64,000 bases of DNA from Egicoccus sp. AB-alg6-2 (lineage in GTDB: Bacteria; Actinomycetota; Nitriliruptoria; Nitriliruptorales; Nitriliruptoraceae), in assembly GCF_041821025.1 (NCBI RefSeq), contig NZ_JBGUAY010000003.1:429969-493968 (forward strand), in the 5' to 3' direction. Positions 55,253 to 63,281 of the stretch are shown in pieces (within the stretch, counting starts at the first letter, position 1; every line of letters begins with the position of its first letter). Under the pieces are notes generated by a model. It saw nothing but the letters and a program-made list of their open reading frames with translations, did no database searches and was not told where the DNA came from. The position numbers were made by a program, and so were the translations under genes.

Positions 55253-55989
55253 TCTCCCCGAGCGGTCGCCGCCGTGGCGGTGATCAAGCGGCGGGCGACC
55301 CTGAGGTCCGGCGTTGCCGCCGTCAGGTGACCGACGAGGTCGTCAGCAGCTGCATCCAGTGCCTCGTCGCTGAGCGGGTCGAGTGCGTCGAGGATGAACA
55401 ACACCGTCGTGGTGTCGTCGGTGAGCTGCGTACGGCGGGCCTGACGCCAGTTCCAGCAGCGGCACGTCACGCCCGTGTCGTCGCACCACACGACCTCGCC
55501 CGGCTCCGGGTTCTCGACCACCGGTTCGCCGTCGGCGACGGTGTCGAACCGCTCGTCGCCGGCAGCGTGGAGCAGCCGTGGTGGTCCGTCGTAGCGGGCG
55601 AGGTCCTCACCACCGAGCGGGATCTGGTGGATGACCGACACCGCGTTGTAGATGTCGGTGAGCCGGTTCACCCGTGGCAGTCCGCCCTCGGCACGGCGCA
55701 GCAGCGCCTCCACGCTGTTGCGGGTGCGTCCCGGCTTGGCGCCGAACGCCCGGTACGCCTCCCGCCACGCCGCCACGTGGTCGAGCTCAGTGACCGGACG
55801 GTCCGCCAGCGCGTCGCGAGCCGCCGTCTCGGCGGTGGTGAGCAGCGCGTCGCTGGTGGCGTCGCTGGCTCCTCCCACGAGACCGTCGACCGCCACGAGC
55901 AGCGCGCGGTAGTCGGGTCGCAGCGCGAACACGGCGTCGTCAACGACGGCTGCGTTGAGGAACTCCTCGAGTGCAGTGACGTCAGCCAC
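55249..55989 (-). CDS. B3/4 domain protein (PheT-like)
   Basis: This 246-residue protein has the B3/B4 fold found in phenylalanyl-tRNA synthetase beta chains, here free-standing: AWREAYRAFGAKPGRTRNSV, EALLRRAEGGLPRVNRLTDI, YNAVSVIHQIPLGGEDLARY and EVVWCDDTGVTCRCWNWRQA. Stand-alone B3/4 proteins may hydrolyse mis-acylated tRNAs, but this is not established. Overlap with both neighbours by four to eight bases shows a tight operon with an amino-acid exporter. Confidence 0.85.
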   Translation of the reverse strand: MADVTALEEFLNAAVVDDAVFALRPDYRALLVAVDGLVGGASDATSDALLTTAETAARDALADRPVTELDHVAAWREAYRAFGAKPGRTRNSVEALLRRAEGGLPRVNRLTDIYNAVSVIHQIPLGGEDLARYDGPPRLLHAAGDERFDTVADGEPVVENPEPGEVVWCDDTGVTCRCWNWRQARRTQLTDDTTTVLFILDALDPLSDEALDAAADDLVGHLTAATPDLRVARRLITATAATARGE

Positions 55990-56590
55990 CGGTGACCTCC
56001 GATCGTGGCGCCGAGCCCACAGCGGGCTCGAACACCGTCAGTGAGAACCGCGCGAGCTCGGCGCCGGTGTTGGCGTACGCATGGGGGACGTCGCCGGCGA
56101 AGGCAGCTGCGTCGCCGGCCTCCAGCACGACCGACTCGTCGGCGACCTCGAACGTGACCGTGCCTTCCAGGACGTGCACCAACTCCCGGGTCCCACGCGC
56201 GTGAGCCTCGCTCTCGTGCCGGTCGCCCGGCCCCAGCGTCCAGTCCCACAGCTCCACGACATCGGGCGGCTGCGTGCCGGCCACGAGCACGCCGCAACCG
56301 CCACCTTCGCCGCGCCACAGGGTGGCGCTGTCACCGGAGCGCGTGACCTTCAGCGTCCTGGGTTGTGGCGGCTCGACCAGCGCCGGCAGTCCGACGCCGA
56401 GCGCGTCGCTGATCCTCAGCAGCGTGCCGACGCTCGGGTTCGCCGTGCCCTGTTCGACGTTTACGAGAGTGCGGCGGCTCACGCCGGACGCTTCGGCCAG
56501 CCGGTCCAGCGTCCACCGCCGCGACTGCCGTTCCTGTTTGACCCGGGCACCGATCGCCAGGGCCAGCTCGTCTGTGAGATGTGCGTCCAT
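55982..56590 (-). CDS. XRE-cupin transcriptional regulator
   Basis: This protein of about 202 residues has an N-terminal HTH (LALAIGARVKQERQSRRWTL, DRLAEASGVSRRTLVNVEQG, TANPSVGTLLRISDALGVGL) and a C-terminal cupin (HESEAHARGTRELVHVLEGT, VVLEAGDAAAFAGDVPHAYA). Such regulators sense a small ligand and control adjacent metabolism or export genes. ATG at 56590 is preferred over an ATG four codons upstream because an operator-like palindrome covers the latter. It leads the EamA/PaiB/B3-4 operon. Confidence 0.88.
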   Translation of the reverse strand: MDAHLTDELALAIGARVKQERQSRRWTLDRLAEASGVSRRTLVNVEQGTANPSVGTLLRISDALGVGLPALVEPPQPRTLKVTRSGDSATLWRGEGGGCGVLVAGTQPPDVVELWDWTLGPGDRHESEAHARGTRELVHVLEGTVTFEVADESVVLEAGDAAAFAGDVPHAYANTGAELARFSLTVFEPAVGSAPRSEVTGG

Positions 56591-56593
56591 ATG

Positions 56594-56609
56594 GTGCAGC
56601 ATACTGCAC
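56594..56609 (-). promoter_or_regulatory. Candidate operator of the XRE-cupin regulator
   Basis: GTGCAG-CATA-CTGCAC is a perfect 6-bp inverted repeat located 4-19 bases before the preferred start. On the minus strand TATGCT within it could serve as a -10 with TTCGAT 16 bases upstream, placing transcription start at or next to the ATG (leaderless). Autorepression is inferred. Confidence 0.45.
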
Positions 56610-56646
56610 TACGCTGTGCATCGAATCGGGAGTCGGAGGGCAAGTC

Positions 56647-56730
56647 GTGGAGCCTGGGGTCGTGGGCGCCTTCACCGAAGACGTCTTCGGCGGCAACCCC
56701 GCAACGGTTGTCCTGCTGCCCGACGGCGAC
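56647..56730 (+). pseudogene. PhzF-family remnant (N-terminus only)
   Basis: A GTG opens VEPGVVGAFTEDVFGGNPAT followed by VVLLPDGD, which is the N-terminus of PhzF-like isomerases (catalytic-site region xAFTxxxFGGNPAxVxLL). After about 28 codons the resemblance stops and the frame reads unrelated arginine-rich sequence. A normal PhzF protein has about 280 residues, so this is a 5-prime fragment. It is divergent from the EamA/B3-4 regulator and may once have shared the regulator. Confidence 0.65.
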
Positions 56731-56825
56731 CGGGTCGGCTGCCGGCGTAGGGCCGCAGAAGCCGGGAGGGACGCGGCTTCGAACCGGTGCGCAACGCCCG
56801 TTCGAGCTGCCCGCTGGGACGGCGA

Positions 56826-57650
56826 TCAGCCGTCGCCCGCCTCGGAGATGATCTTTTCGGCAGGGCGATAGTCACCAGGGAACGGCGTGAAACCGAAACC
56901 AATGGGTAGATCCAGTTCGACATTGCAGCGATCGTCGCCCGCCAACTGGGTCCAGTCGGTGATTTCGAGCCCGGGATCGTCCTTGTGGGGGACGCCAGAT
57001 ACCACGTCCACGAAGGCGAACGGCGGGAAGGCCAGCTCCACCGAGACTTCGATCCGGCGGCTCCTGAGGTTCATTGCACCCATGATCGGAAGCAGGCGGA
57101 TGTGGGGACCGGCGTAGAAGCGCATGAACACTCGGATACGGCCCGGGACCCCAGTCGCGCCTTAAAGAACGATCGACTGAACCTGCGGGTTCTGTGCGGA
57201 GGTGGTGGGGCCACCGGAGACGGCGAGCAGCATCGTGAGGACCTGCCGTGCGAACCGACCGGGGTATACGCCGGCCATCTTCACGTTGAGGCGATGGTGT
57301 GCTCCCGCGGGTGGATCCGCCAGGGGACCATGGCGTTGGAGTTCGCTTCCGATGGCGACCGCCCAACGCCCGTACTCCCCGGCCCACTGTCGCCCCGTTG
57401 AGTTATTGCATCTCGCGCAAAGCACGAAGCCGCCCGTGCCCTTCTGTTGCTGCGTCCAGCCGGATGACGGGAAGCCTCGGATCTTGCCATGGTTGCTCCA
57501 CGTCGCGTAGCTCACACTGCGTACGGTGGAGCGGTTGCCTGCCACCTTCGGCGGCAGGTGTTCGAACGTCATCTGATCGAGGGTGCAGCACAGCCGACAG
57601 AACCCGCGATGCCTCACCTGCGGTAGTCCCCAGTTCTTATCGTTCGTCAT
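56826..57650 (-). pseudogene. Zinc-finger/HNH-like protein gene interrupted by an in-frame stop
   Basis: The frame beginning at ATG 57650 encodes FCRLCCTLDQMTFEHLPPKV, then FVLCARCNNSTGRQWAGEYG, an HNH-like four-cysteine zinc site, and continues to TAA at 57162. Without any shift of frame it continues for 111 more codons (VFMRFYAGPHIRLLPIMGAM, ELDLPIGFGFTPFPGDYRPA) to 56826. The two parts read as one protein of about 274 residues, with one nonsense codon. It is either a recent pseudogene or translated as a truncated form. Function unknown. Confidence 0.7.
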
Positions 57651-57893
57651 GGGCGCTTCTGCCTGGCGCTCATGGGTCTTGCCGTGTCCGAGTGTCCCCG
57701 TACGACCGTAGGCCTACTGGCATGCCTGTGGACGGACCACCGCCACTCTGGCTGCGCTGCGGTCAACAGCAGGGCACGGCTGCGTCGGCCCGGTCACGTC
57801 CGGTTCGTGCAGCCACCTTTGGGGAACTGGCGTGGCGGTACGCCGATCAGGAATCCGGGGGAACACGCCGTTGCCTGCCCGTCGGGTCGGTCC

Positions 57894-58112
57894 TCACGCG
57901 GGACGGCGACGGCGTTCGACGAGTAGCGCCGGAAGCGCGACGAACAAGAGGAACGCGACGCCGGAGGCCACCAGACCCCAAGCCGCATAGTCGTGCTCGG
58001 ACCAACCGTGGTCTTGCCCCACGGGACCCACGAGGACGTACACGGCGCCGGCCGACAGCAGCAAGCAGCCGACGACCGCAGTGATCTTCCATGCGAGACC
58101 CTTGCTGCTCAT
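57894..58112 (-). CDS. Small two-span membrane protein
   Basis: This protein of about 72 residues has two hydrophobic segments (ITAVVGCLLLSAGAVYVLVG and WGLVASGVAFLLFVALPALL) separated by a polar loop, with a basic RRRRPA tail. ATG at 58112 has a GGGGGG/ACG ribosome-site-like lead; an earlier ATG at 58157 adds a cysteine-rich stretch that looks non-coding. No family was recognised. It lies 41 bases after the TPR gene on the same strand. Confidence 0.6.
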   Translation of the reverse strand: MSSKGLAWKITAVVGCLLLSAGAVYVLVGPVGQDHGWSEHDYAAWGLVASGVAFLLFVALPALLVERRRRPA

Positions 58113-58153
58113 GCGTCCCCCCGGGCAGTACCCGCACAATATGCACCCAGTGA

Positions 58154-58699
58154 TCACAGACGCTGCTTGGCGGCCTCGAGAGCGGCGATGGTCGAGTCGA
58201 GCAGTTCGCGGTCGCCGCTGATTTCCCGAAGCACGCGGGCGCTCTCGAGGTGGTCCACAGCTCGTCTCGGATCACCGGCCTCAAGCAGCGCCTTTCCCAG
58301 ATGCTGGTGCACGAAGTCGATCAAACCATGCTGCTCGCACTCGACCCGCCGGGCGTCGAGCAGCCGCTCGAGCTGCGCCACAGCCTCGTGTGGCTCACCG
58401 CGCAAGGCCGCCACATCAGCCAGGCGGATCCGCGCCACGAGACTCTGCCGTTTCTCGCCGACCTCGTCAGCGAGACGTATGGCTTGCAGCAACAGGGCCT
58501 CCGCGCGGTCGAGATCGCGCAGGATGCCCGCGTAACCGCCCGCGCGTGCCAAGAGCCGTACCCGCGTCGGCGGATCCTCCTCGGAAGCGGCCTGCCGTTC
58601 CAGCCACGCCACAGCCTGACGCATCTGCTGCGGCGCGTGAGGCACGGCACGACCACCCGACGGCATGGAGTACGACACGTCGAACGGGACGTCGTTCAT
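58154..58699 (-). CDS. Tetratricopeptide-like helical protein
   Basis: This protein of about 181 residues consists of paired helices with TPR-like spacing: RVRLLARAGGYAGILRDLDR, AEALLLQAIRLADEVGEKRQ, LARIRLADVAALRG-like, and GKALLEAGDPRRAVDHLESA. It is probably cytosolic and a protein-binding scaffold. ATG at 58699 has GGAG four bases before; GTG at 58726 is an alternative. It is divergent from the gene at 58747. Confidence 0.7.
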   Translation of the reverse strand: MNDVPFDVSYSMPSGGRAVPHAPQQMRQAVAWLERQAASEEDPPTRVRLLARAGGYAGILRDLDRAEALLLQAIRLADEVGEKRQSLVARIRLADVAALRGEPHEAVAQLERLLDARRVECEQHGLIDFVHQHLGKALLEAGDPRRAVDHLESARVLREISGDRELLDSTIAALEAAKQRL

Positions 58700-58746
58700 C
58701 TCGCTCCAAGCCGGGCGTAGGCTCACGCGGCGGAGGTGACAGACGG

Positions 58747-59190
58747 GTGTTCGGTACAGGCTACGTGCGCTTCCAGGCCGTCCACGGCAACCGGCATGGC
58801 ATCCGGCCGGGCGTATTCGCGCTGGTCAACGGCCTTGCCTTCGACGGGAGGCTCACCGAGGCCCAGCAGGGGTTCCGTCGCGACACCAACGCCTGGTACA
58901 CGCGCAACTACACGAACCCCGCTGACGTCGTCCCCGACATCTACTCCCACCAGCTCAACCCTGGCGCGACCTCCTGGTTCAAAGTCTCCGCCGCGTACCT
59001 GCTGGAGCGCGTCGAGGGCTACCTCGAGGTGCTCCGTGCCCACGCCGTGAACTACGAGGTGGTCTTCTCGACACAGCCAGGCCGCATCGTCTACGAAGAC
59101 GCGGACCAGGTCGTCGTTGTTCCGTGGGACGCGACACCATGCCCGGCATGCGACCCAACCCGACGGCTATGGGCTGTCGACCAACCGTAG
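58747..59190 (+). CDS. Hypothetical protein
   Basis: This 147-residue protein starts at GTG with GGAGGTGA eight bases upstream, an excellent ribosome site. It is soluble, rich in aromatic residues (TGYVRFQAVHGNRHGIRPGV, FRRDTNAWYTRNYTNP, SWFKVSAAYLLERVEGYLEV) and ends with PCPACDPTRRLW, a CxxC pair. I recognise no family. It begins 48 bases from the divergent TPR gene. Confidence 0.65.
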   Translation: MFGTGYVRFQAVHGNRHGIRPGVFALVNGLAFDGRLTEAQQGFRRDTNAWYTRNYTNPADVVPDIYSHQLNPGATSWFKVSAAYLLERVEGYLEVLRAHAVNYEVVFSTQPGRIVYEDADQVVVVPWDATPCPACDPTRRLWAVDQP

Positions 59191-59220
59191 AGAACGCCCG
59201 CAGTCACCACCGCTCGCTCC

Positions 59221-59811
59221 TCACCGATACGGCACGACCCGGCGAGGAGGGTGAACGTCGGCGCCGTTCAGTTGCTGGAGCGGACAGGGCAGCCTGCCAG
59301 CTCGGTCCAATCGTCGGCCGGATCGAGCTCGTCCTTTGTGAGAAGCACTTGGTGGGTGCCTTGCCTGGCGGTTGGTCCCATGTCGCCAGCGGTCGCGGTA
59401 GGTGATGTCCAGGCCACAGAACGCCTCAGTCGAGTCGGTGTGCTTCGTGATCCGCACCAGGACGTACGGCTGCACGACGTCTCGACTGTGCCCGGGGAGC
59501 ACCGTGCCGGCCACGACTGGGTCGGTCGATGAGCAGAACTGGTGAAGCTCGTCGCTGGTGATGTTGCCGATGTAGCCGACGTCGGGCACGGGGTCGCACA
59601 GCAGCGGTTCGGCGGTCACACCAGGGGTGGCGACGGCCGTCACCTGCTCGACGACGATGTCGCGATCGTTGAGTGCGTAGTAGCCCTCGTAGTAGGTCTC
59701 GCCCGGACCGATCGGGACCAGGGCCGAGGCCATGTCTGCTGTCCGCACCGTGTTGGGAACGGTCGCTATCCAGACGACGATCCCCACCGCAAAGAGGCCG
59801 ACGGCCAACAC
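59221..59811 (-). CDS. Membrane-anchored hypothetical protein, probably frameshifted
   Basis: The frame begins with a hydrophobic helix (LAVGLFAVGIVVWIATVP) and an external domain containing ETYYEGYYALNDRDIVVEQV and two cysteines. The true start is unclear. A TTG at 59811 opens the frame, but a neighbouring frame just upstream encodes VTNVEADFVARVPSRRRLWP, a plausible cytoplasmic N-terminus that would fuse to the helix after a one-base shift. After about residue 140 the translated sequence becomes arginine-rich and implausible, so the true end may be near 59400. Confidence 0.45.
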   Translation of the reverse strand: MLAVGLFAVGIVVWIATVPNTVRTADMASALVPIGPGETYYEGYYALNDRDIVVEQVTAVATPGVTAEPLLCDPVPDVGYIGNITSDELHQFCSSTDPVVAGTVLPGHSRDVVQPYVLVRITKHTDSTEAFCGLDITYRDRWRHGTNRQARHPPSASHKGRARSGRRLDRAGRLPCPLQQLNGADVHPPRRVVPYR

Positions 59812-60116
59812 CTGACGGCCACAGGCGTCGTCGGGACGGCACGCGCGCCACGAAATCTGCTTCGACGTTGGTCACGGCCACCCCTGCATCGTGATCCCTG
59901 TCGTTCCCCTCACCCTGGGAACAGCTGCAGTGTCGCACGAAGGCACCAACATCGGGCCCAGTGTTGGCCACTGTGTCTTGGGCCGAGTCTGCGCGGCACC
60001 TCACGCCAGCCGACGGCGACGCAACGCCTGCTTCCGGCGGCGCCGACAATGATTGCGCCATGCTGAGGTAGAACCCCGGTGAGGCGCTGCGTAGCAACTG
60101 CAGCAGAACGCCCGTG
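59812..60116. other. Gap with no recognised gene
   Basis: These 305 bases follow the toxin gene stop on the minus strand. The first 70 or so may encode the cytoplasmic N-terminus of the neighbouring membrane protein in another frame. Beyond that I see no gene, repeat or strong hairpin. Confidence 0.3.
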
Positions 60117-60404
60117 TCACATACCCGACACCGCACTCGAAGTTCGCGCGTCCTGGATGGTGACGACGATGACGCGATCGCTGGGCTCGTCGAAGACGTA
60201 GACGAGCAGCATCCACCGCCAAGGGCCGAGGATGAACCGGAACCCCTCCCATCGATCGGAGAGCTCCGGGCCGAGTCGCGGGAATCGCCCCAGCGGTTCG
60301 AGTGACTCGCGAACCCGCTGGCGGGTATCGCGCGGGAGCGAGTGCGTGCGGATGAGCCGATCCAGATCGGCAACGGCCGCGCGGGCGAGTTCGACCCTCG
60401 CCAC
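60117..60404 (-). CDS. ParE/RelE-superfamily toxin
   Basis: This 95-residue protein has the RelE/ParE fold: VELARAAVADLDRLIRTHSL at the N-terminus, QRVRESLEPLGRFPRLGPEL, FRFILGPWRWMLLVYVFDEP and VIVVTIQDARTS. RelE-like members cut mRNA on the ribosome; ParE-like ones poison gyrase. Both readings remain open. GTG lies three bases after the antitoxin stop, as usual for the pair. Confidence 0.88.
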   Translation of the reverse strand: MARVELARAAVADLDRLIRTHSLPRDTRQRVRESLEPLGRFPRLGPELSDRWEGFRFILGPWRWMLLVYVFDEPSDRVIVVTIQDARTSSAVSGM

Positions 60405-60407
60405 GCC

Positions 60408-60659
60408 CTACAGCTCGTCGAGTGTGATGGTGTCGCCGGTGGCGGCCTGCTCCGCGCCGAGCTGGGCGCGTTCGAAGGCTCCATCGATCCCATCGAGCAT
60501 CTCGGCGACGTTCGCGGGGTCAGGATCGAGCCCGTCGATGGCGCTGCTGAGCAGTGATCGCGCCAGCGTCCCCTCGTTGACGTGGACCCGTGCAGCGAGG
60601 GTGGCCAGCTTGGCTGCGTGCTCGCCGTCGAGGGTGATGTTCAATCGTTGTCCGCTCAT
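60408..60659 (-). CDS. Antitoxin of ParE/RelE-type system
   Basis: This 83-residue protein has an N-terminal ribbon-helix-helix-like segment (RLNITLDGEHAAKLATLAAR, VHVNEGTLARSLLSSAI) and an acidic, flexible C-terminal half (DGLDPDPANVAEMLDGIDGA) that would wrap the toxin. ATG is 10 bases from the palindromic operator at 60670. The gene precedes the toxin, the usual order for type II modules. Confidence 0.85.
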   Translation of the reverse strand: MSGQRLNITLDGEHAAKLATLAARVHVNEGTLARSLLSSAIDGLDPDPANVAEMLDGIDGAFERAQLGAEQAATGDTITLDEL

Positions 60660-60669
60660 GACCAGAGAT

Positions 60670-60694
60670 TACACGTTTCGACGCAGGACGTGTA
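60670..60694 (-). promoter_or_regulatory. Operator of the toxin-antitoxin pair
   Basis: TACACGT and ACGTGTA form a perfect 7-bp inverted repeat separated by 11 bases, just upstream of the antitoxin ATG. On the minus strand TAATCT overlaps its proximal end and may be the -10. Ribbon-helix-helix antitoxins repress their own promoters at such sites. Confidence 0.6.
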
Positions 60695-60816
60695 CTGCGA
60701 GCTCGTGCGGCACGGGTAGAGGCACGCATAGGGACAACGCCCGCTATGCCAATGGACACGCGGTGCCGGATGACGACCTAACCGCGCCAGTAGCATCGTC
60801 CCGAGGGGGTAGGTCC

Positions 60817-61224
60817 ATGCGTTCTGCAGCAGGTCGCGCGGCGAGGCGTCTGGTCGTTCGCGGCCTCGGACGAACCTGCGAGCTGTTTGATGACGTGCTC
60901 TACCGTCCAGCCGTGGTGAAGGCCACCATGTGGATGCCCCGGTGGTGGGAGTGCGACCTGGCCAAGCTCTCGGCTGCATTGGACGAGCGTTGGGAAATCG
61001 GCTGGTGGACCGATGGCACTCCCCACGGAACCTGCGAGATCTGCGAACGCCGTGCGGCATGGCTCGAGTTTGAGCACGCAGGAGGCTGCATCGACGTGTG
61101 CGGCTGGTGCCCCAGTCCGCCGTTCAGTGAGGCCCGGTCGGACGACGAGGCGTTCTCGCTCGCTCGACAGCGCTCGGTCCGATGGTCCTGGCAGTGGCCT
61201 AAGTCGAGCGAGCACTCGCTCTGA
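60817..61224 (+). CDS. Hypothetical protein with cysteine clusters
   Basis: This 135-residue protein begins at ATG and contains TCEICERRAAWLEFEHAGGC and IDVCGWCPSPPF, two CxxC pairs 20 residues apart that could form a zinc ribbon. The first half is helical with several tryptophans (MWMPRWWECDLAKLSAAL). No family was recognised. Its stop lies inside a repeat shared with 53481 (CTGACCAACGGCG). It is divergent from the toxin-antitoxin pair. Confidence 0.6.
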   Translation: MRSAAGRAARRLVVRGLGRTCELFDDVLYRPAVVKATMWMPRWWECDLAKLSAALDERWEIGWWTDGTPHGTCEICERRAAWLEFEHAGGCIDVCGWCPSPPFSEARSDDEAFSLARQRSVRWSWQWPKSSEHSL

Positions 61225-61297
61225 CCAACGGCGCTCGCGCCTGCTGCTCGGCGGGAGGTAACGCCCGGTATCGCCACGCGTTTGCGGCGTCGGCGGC

Positions 61298-61696
61298 CTA
61301 CCCGCGCAGTGAACGAAGGCCTGCGGAGGTCGGCGTGAACCCACAGGCGTCCGTGTAGAACCGGTCGAGACCGCGTTCCCAGTCCGCGTGGAGCCACTCG
61401 CAGCCCGCCTCCGCAGCGCCGTCTACCGCAGCCTCAACCAGAGCCTTCCCGACGCCGCGACTCCGGTGGTCGACCGCGACGACCGTGTCCAGCAGGAAGG
61501 CATGGGCGCCGCCATCCCACGCAACGTTGACGAACCCGACCAGTCGATCCGCGTCGCGAGCCACGACCCATCCGAGGCTGTGACGAGCGAGCTGGCGTTC
61601 CCAGTCCTCGTCGAGGAGCGCGCCGCCGAAGCCCTCGACGTGCAGAGCGTTCAGTTCAGCGTTGGCGACGGACCCCCGCCATGTTGTGACGCTCAC
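61298..61696 (-). CDS. GNAT-family N-acetyltransferase
   Basis: This 132-residue protein has the acetyl-CoA binding pattern: LVGFVNVAWDGGAHAFLLDT, VVAVDHRSRGVGKALVEAAV, then ADWERGLDRFYTDACGFTPT. The RxxGxG/A loop is RSRGVGKA. Substrate unknown. GTG is the start. It lies alone between the cysteine-rich gene and the frameshifted membrane protein. Confidence 0.88.
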   Translation of the reverse strand: MSVTTWRGSVANAELNALHVEGFGGALLDEDWERQLARHSLGWVVARDADRLVGFVNVAWDGGAHAFLLDTVVAVDHRSRGVGKALVEAAVDGAAEAGCEWLHADWERGLDRFYTDACGFTPTSAGLRSLRG

Positions 61697-61780
61697 CGGC
61701 TACCTACCCATATCGGCGGTATGGAAGTTGAACAGCCGGCACCGCCGAGGACAAGACAGTGCGACAACGCCCGCTCGCCC

Positions 61781-62080
61781 TCATCTTGAAGTGACGCCGT
61801 ACGGAAACACGCCGGTGATGCGTCCTTCGTCGGCGTCGATGTATTCGAGGCACCATCCGTCCCATCCGGCGGGGAGTTCAACCTGGTTGAGTACGTCGCA
61901 GCTTGTCGCGAACATGACGGGGTTGTCGCCGTCTCTGACGTGGATGCCCACGGTCCGGTCTGTGCCATCGATTGGCATCGTGTAGAAGTCGTCGTCGGGG
62001 TGCAGGTTCTGGGCGGCACGTTGTTCGTCGGTGAAGTCGTCGATCGATCGTTCGCTCAGTCGTTCACCGAATGCTTCCTG
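61781..62080 (-). pseudogene. Out-of-frame C-terminal part of the ECF partner protein
   Basis: About 99 codons that look coding (PQEAFGERLSERSIDDFTDE, LHPDDDFYTMPIDGTDRTVG, LPAGWDGWCLEYIDADEGRI) begin where the 62064-63281 frame ends, in a different frame. No good start codon or ribosome site lies at its beginning. Joined by a one-base shift near 62064-62085 it would extend that protein to about 500 residues. If not, a shorter gene might start at an internal ATG (MPIDGTD). Confidence 0.5.
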
Positions 62081-63281
62081 TGGTGTCGGGGCTGGGCGGC
62101 TGGAGTTGTTGCGCTCCCCATGGGTCGTCGTCGCTGGGTGGCCACGCCATCGTTGCGACGGTCTCGGCCGCTTGTCGGATCTCGATGCTCTCGAGCGAGA
62201 CGCTGGGGTCGCCGGCGCTCCAGAGGGCGAACGGGACGGTCCCGCCTGATCCGGCTTGGCCGAGGCCGGTGGGTTCGCCGTCGAAGAGGACGGTGGTGCT
62301 CGTCGACTCGCCGGGGTCGGGCCGCGGTTCGATACCCCACACGATGAGTCCGGCGTCAGCTCCGTCGATCCATCCCATGGGTTGTGCCGGACCGTTGTAG
62401 GGGATCGCGTCCAGGGTGAACTGCCACTGGCAGTGCTCGGGGCGGCTGGCGGGCACGTCGTCGCCCAGGTAGGAGGCGACACACCATTCGCGTCGTTGTT
62501 CGTCGGTGGCGAAGACGACGAACCGGTGCAGGAACGGCTCGTTTCCATAGATCGACAGCTGGGCCTGTCGAAGTGTGCCGACATCCGGTGCCGGGCCGCG
62601 CTCATCGTCTGCTGCCGCGTCGCTCGTCTCGCTGGAGGGCTGGCTGGCTGCGGCGAGACGTGAGCTGGCTCCGGTAAGACCCACGTCGTAGTGATCGGGG
62701 ATGGCGACGGCAAAGGCGGTCCATGCCCCGCTGCCGTCTGGGCCGGGGCAGGGACGAAGGAACTCGCCGTTGGGGTCGAGGAGTACGACGGCGACACCGT
62801 TGTCGATCTCGACGCCCGTGACGTCGGTAGTGGCGCGGCAGGTGGACTCGGCGTGCCGTGCGATCACGAAGATGCCCACCGTCCCGGCGGGCAGGGTCGG
62901 CGCCTCGCCGTCGATGTCCGCCATCCGCCACAGCCCACGCAACCCCTCCGCGTCGGACACCACCGCGTCCTTCAACGAAGGATCGTCGGTGGGCGCGGCA
63001 GCGAGTCGCACCACCTCGGCGTCGTCGACCGCTACCACGTCGGCGGGCTCGTCCGGTGTCGGGCGATCCGCAGGCGCGATGGAGATGCCTCGCGTCGGGC
63101 CGCCGGAGAATGGCTGCACCAGCACGACAGCGGCGACGACGGCGGCCACCCCAGCGGTGGCGCTCAGACGCTTTATCGAACGACGGCGCCTCCCGCGGCG
63201 CCACACGGAACTTGTGTCCACCGGGTCCGGGGACGGCCCGGCCCCGCGCTCCAACAGATCGGTCAGGTCAGTGCGCGACAT
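62064..63281 (-). CDS. Membrane protein encoded with ECF sigma factor (putative anti-sigma)
   Basis: This 405-residue protein has a cytoplasmic N-terminus of about 40 residues (TDLTDLLERGAGPSPDP), one membrane helix (LSATAGVAAVVAAVVLVQPF) and a long acidic external domain with paired cysteines. A single-span protein encoded after an ECF factor suggests an anti-sigma or regulator, but no ZAS or RskA motif is seen. ATG lies 14 bases before the sigma stop, so translation is coupled. Its end may be a frameshift. Confidence 0.7.
   Translation of the reverse strand: MSRTDLTDLLERGAGPSPDPVDTSSVWRRGRRRRSIKRLSATAGVAAVVAAVVLVQPFSGGPTRGISIAPADRPTPDEPADVVAVDDAEVVRLAAAPTDDPSLKDAVVSDAEGLRGLWRMADIDGEAPTLPAGTVGIFVIARHAESTCRATTDVTGVEIDNGVAVVLLDPNGEFLRPCPGPDGSGAWTAFAVAIPDHYDVGLTGASSRLAAASQPSSETSDAAADDERGPAPDVGTLRQAQLSIYGNEPFLHRFVVFATDEQRREWCVASYLGDDVPASRPEHCQWQFTLDAIPYNGPAQPMGWIDGADAGLIVWGIEPRPDPGESTSTTVLFDGEPTGLGQAGSGGTVPFALWSAGDPSVSLESIEIRQAAETVATMAWPPSDDDPWGAQQLQPPSPDTTGSIR

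Noticed and set aside
61221..61776. Integron attC sites suggested by GACCAAC/ACAACGCC-like repeats
   Set aside because: No partner GTTRRRY half-site at proper distance and no integrase gene in the window.
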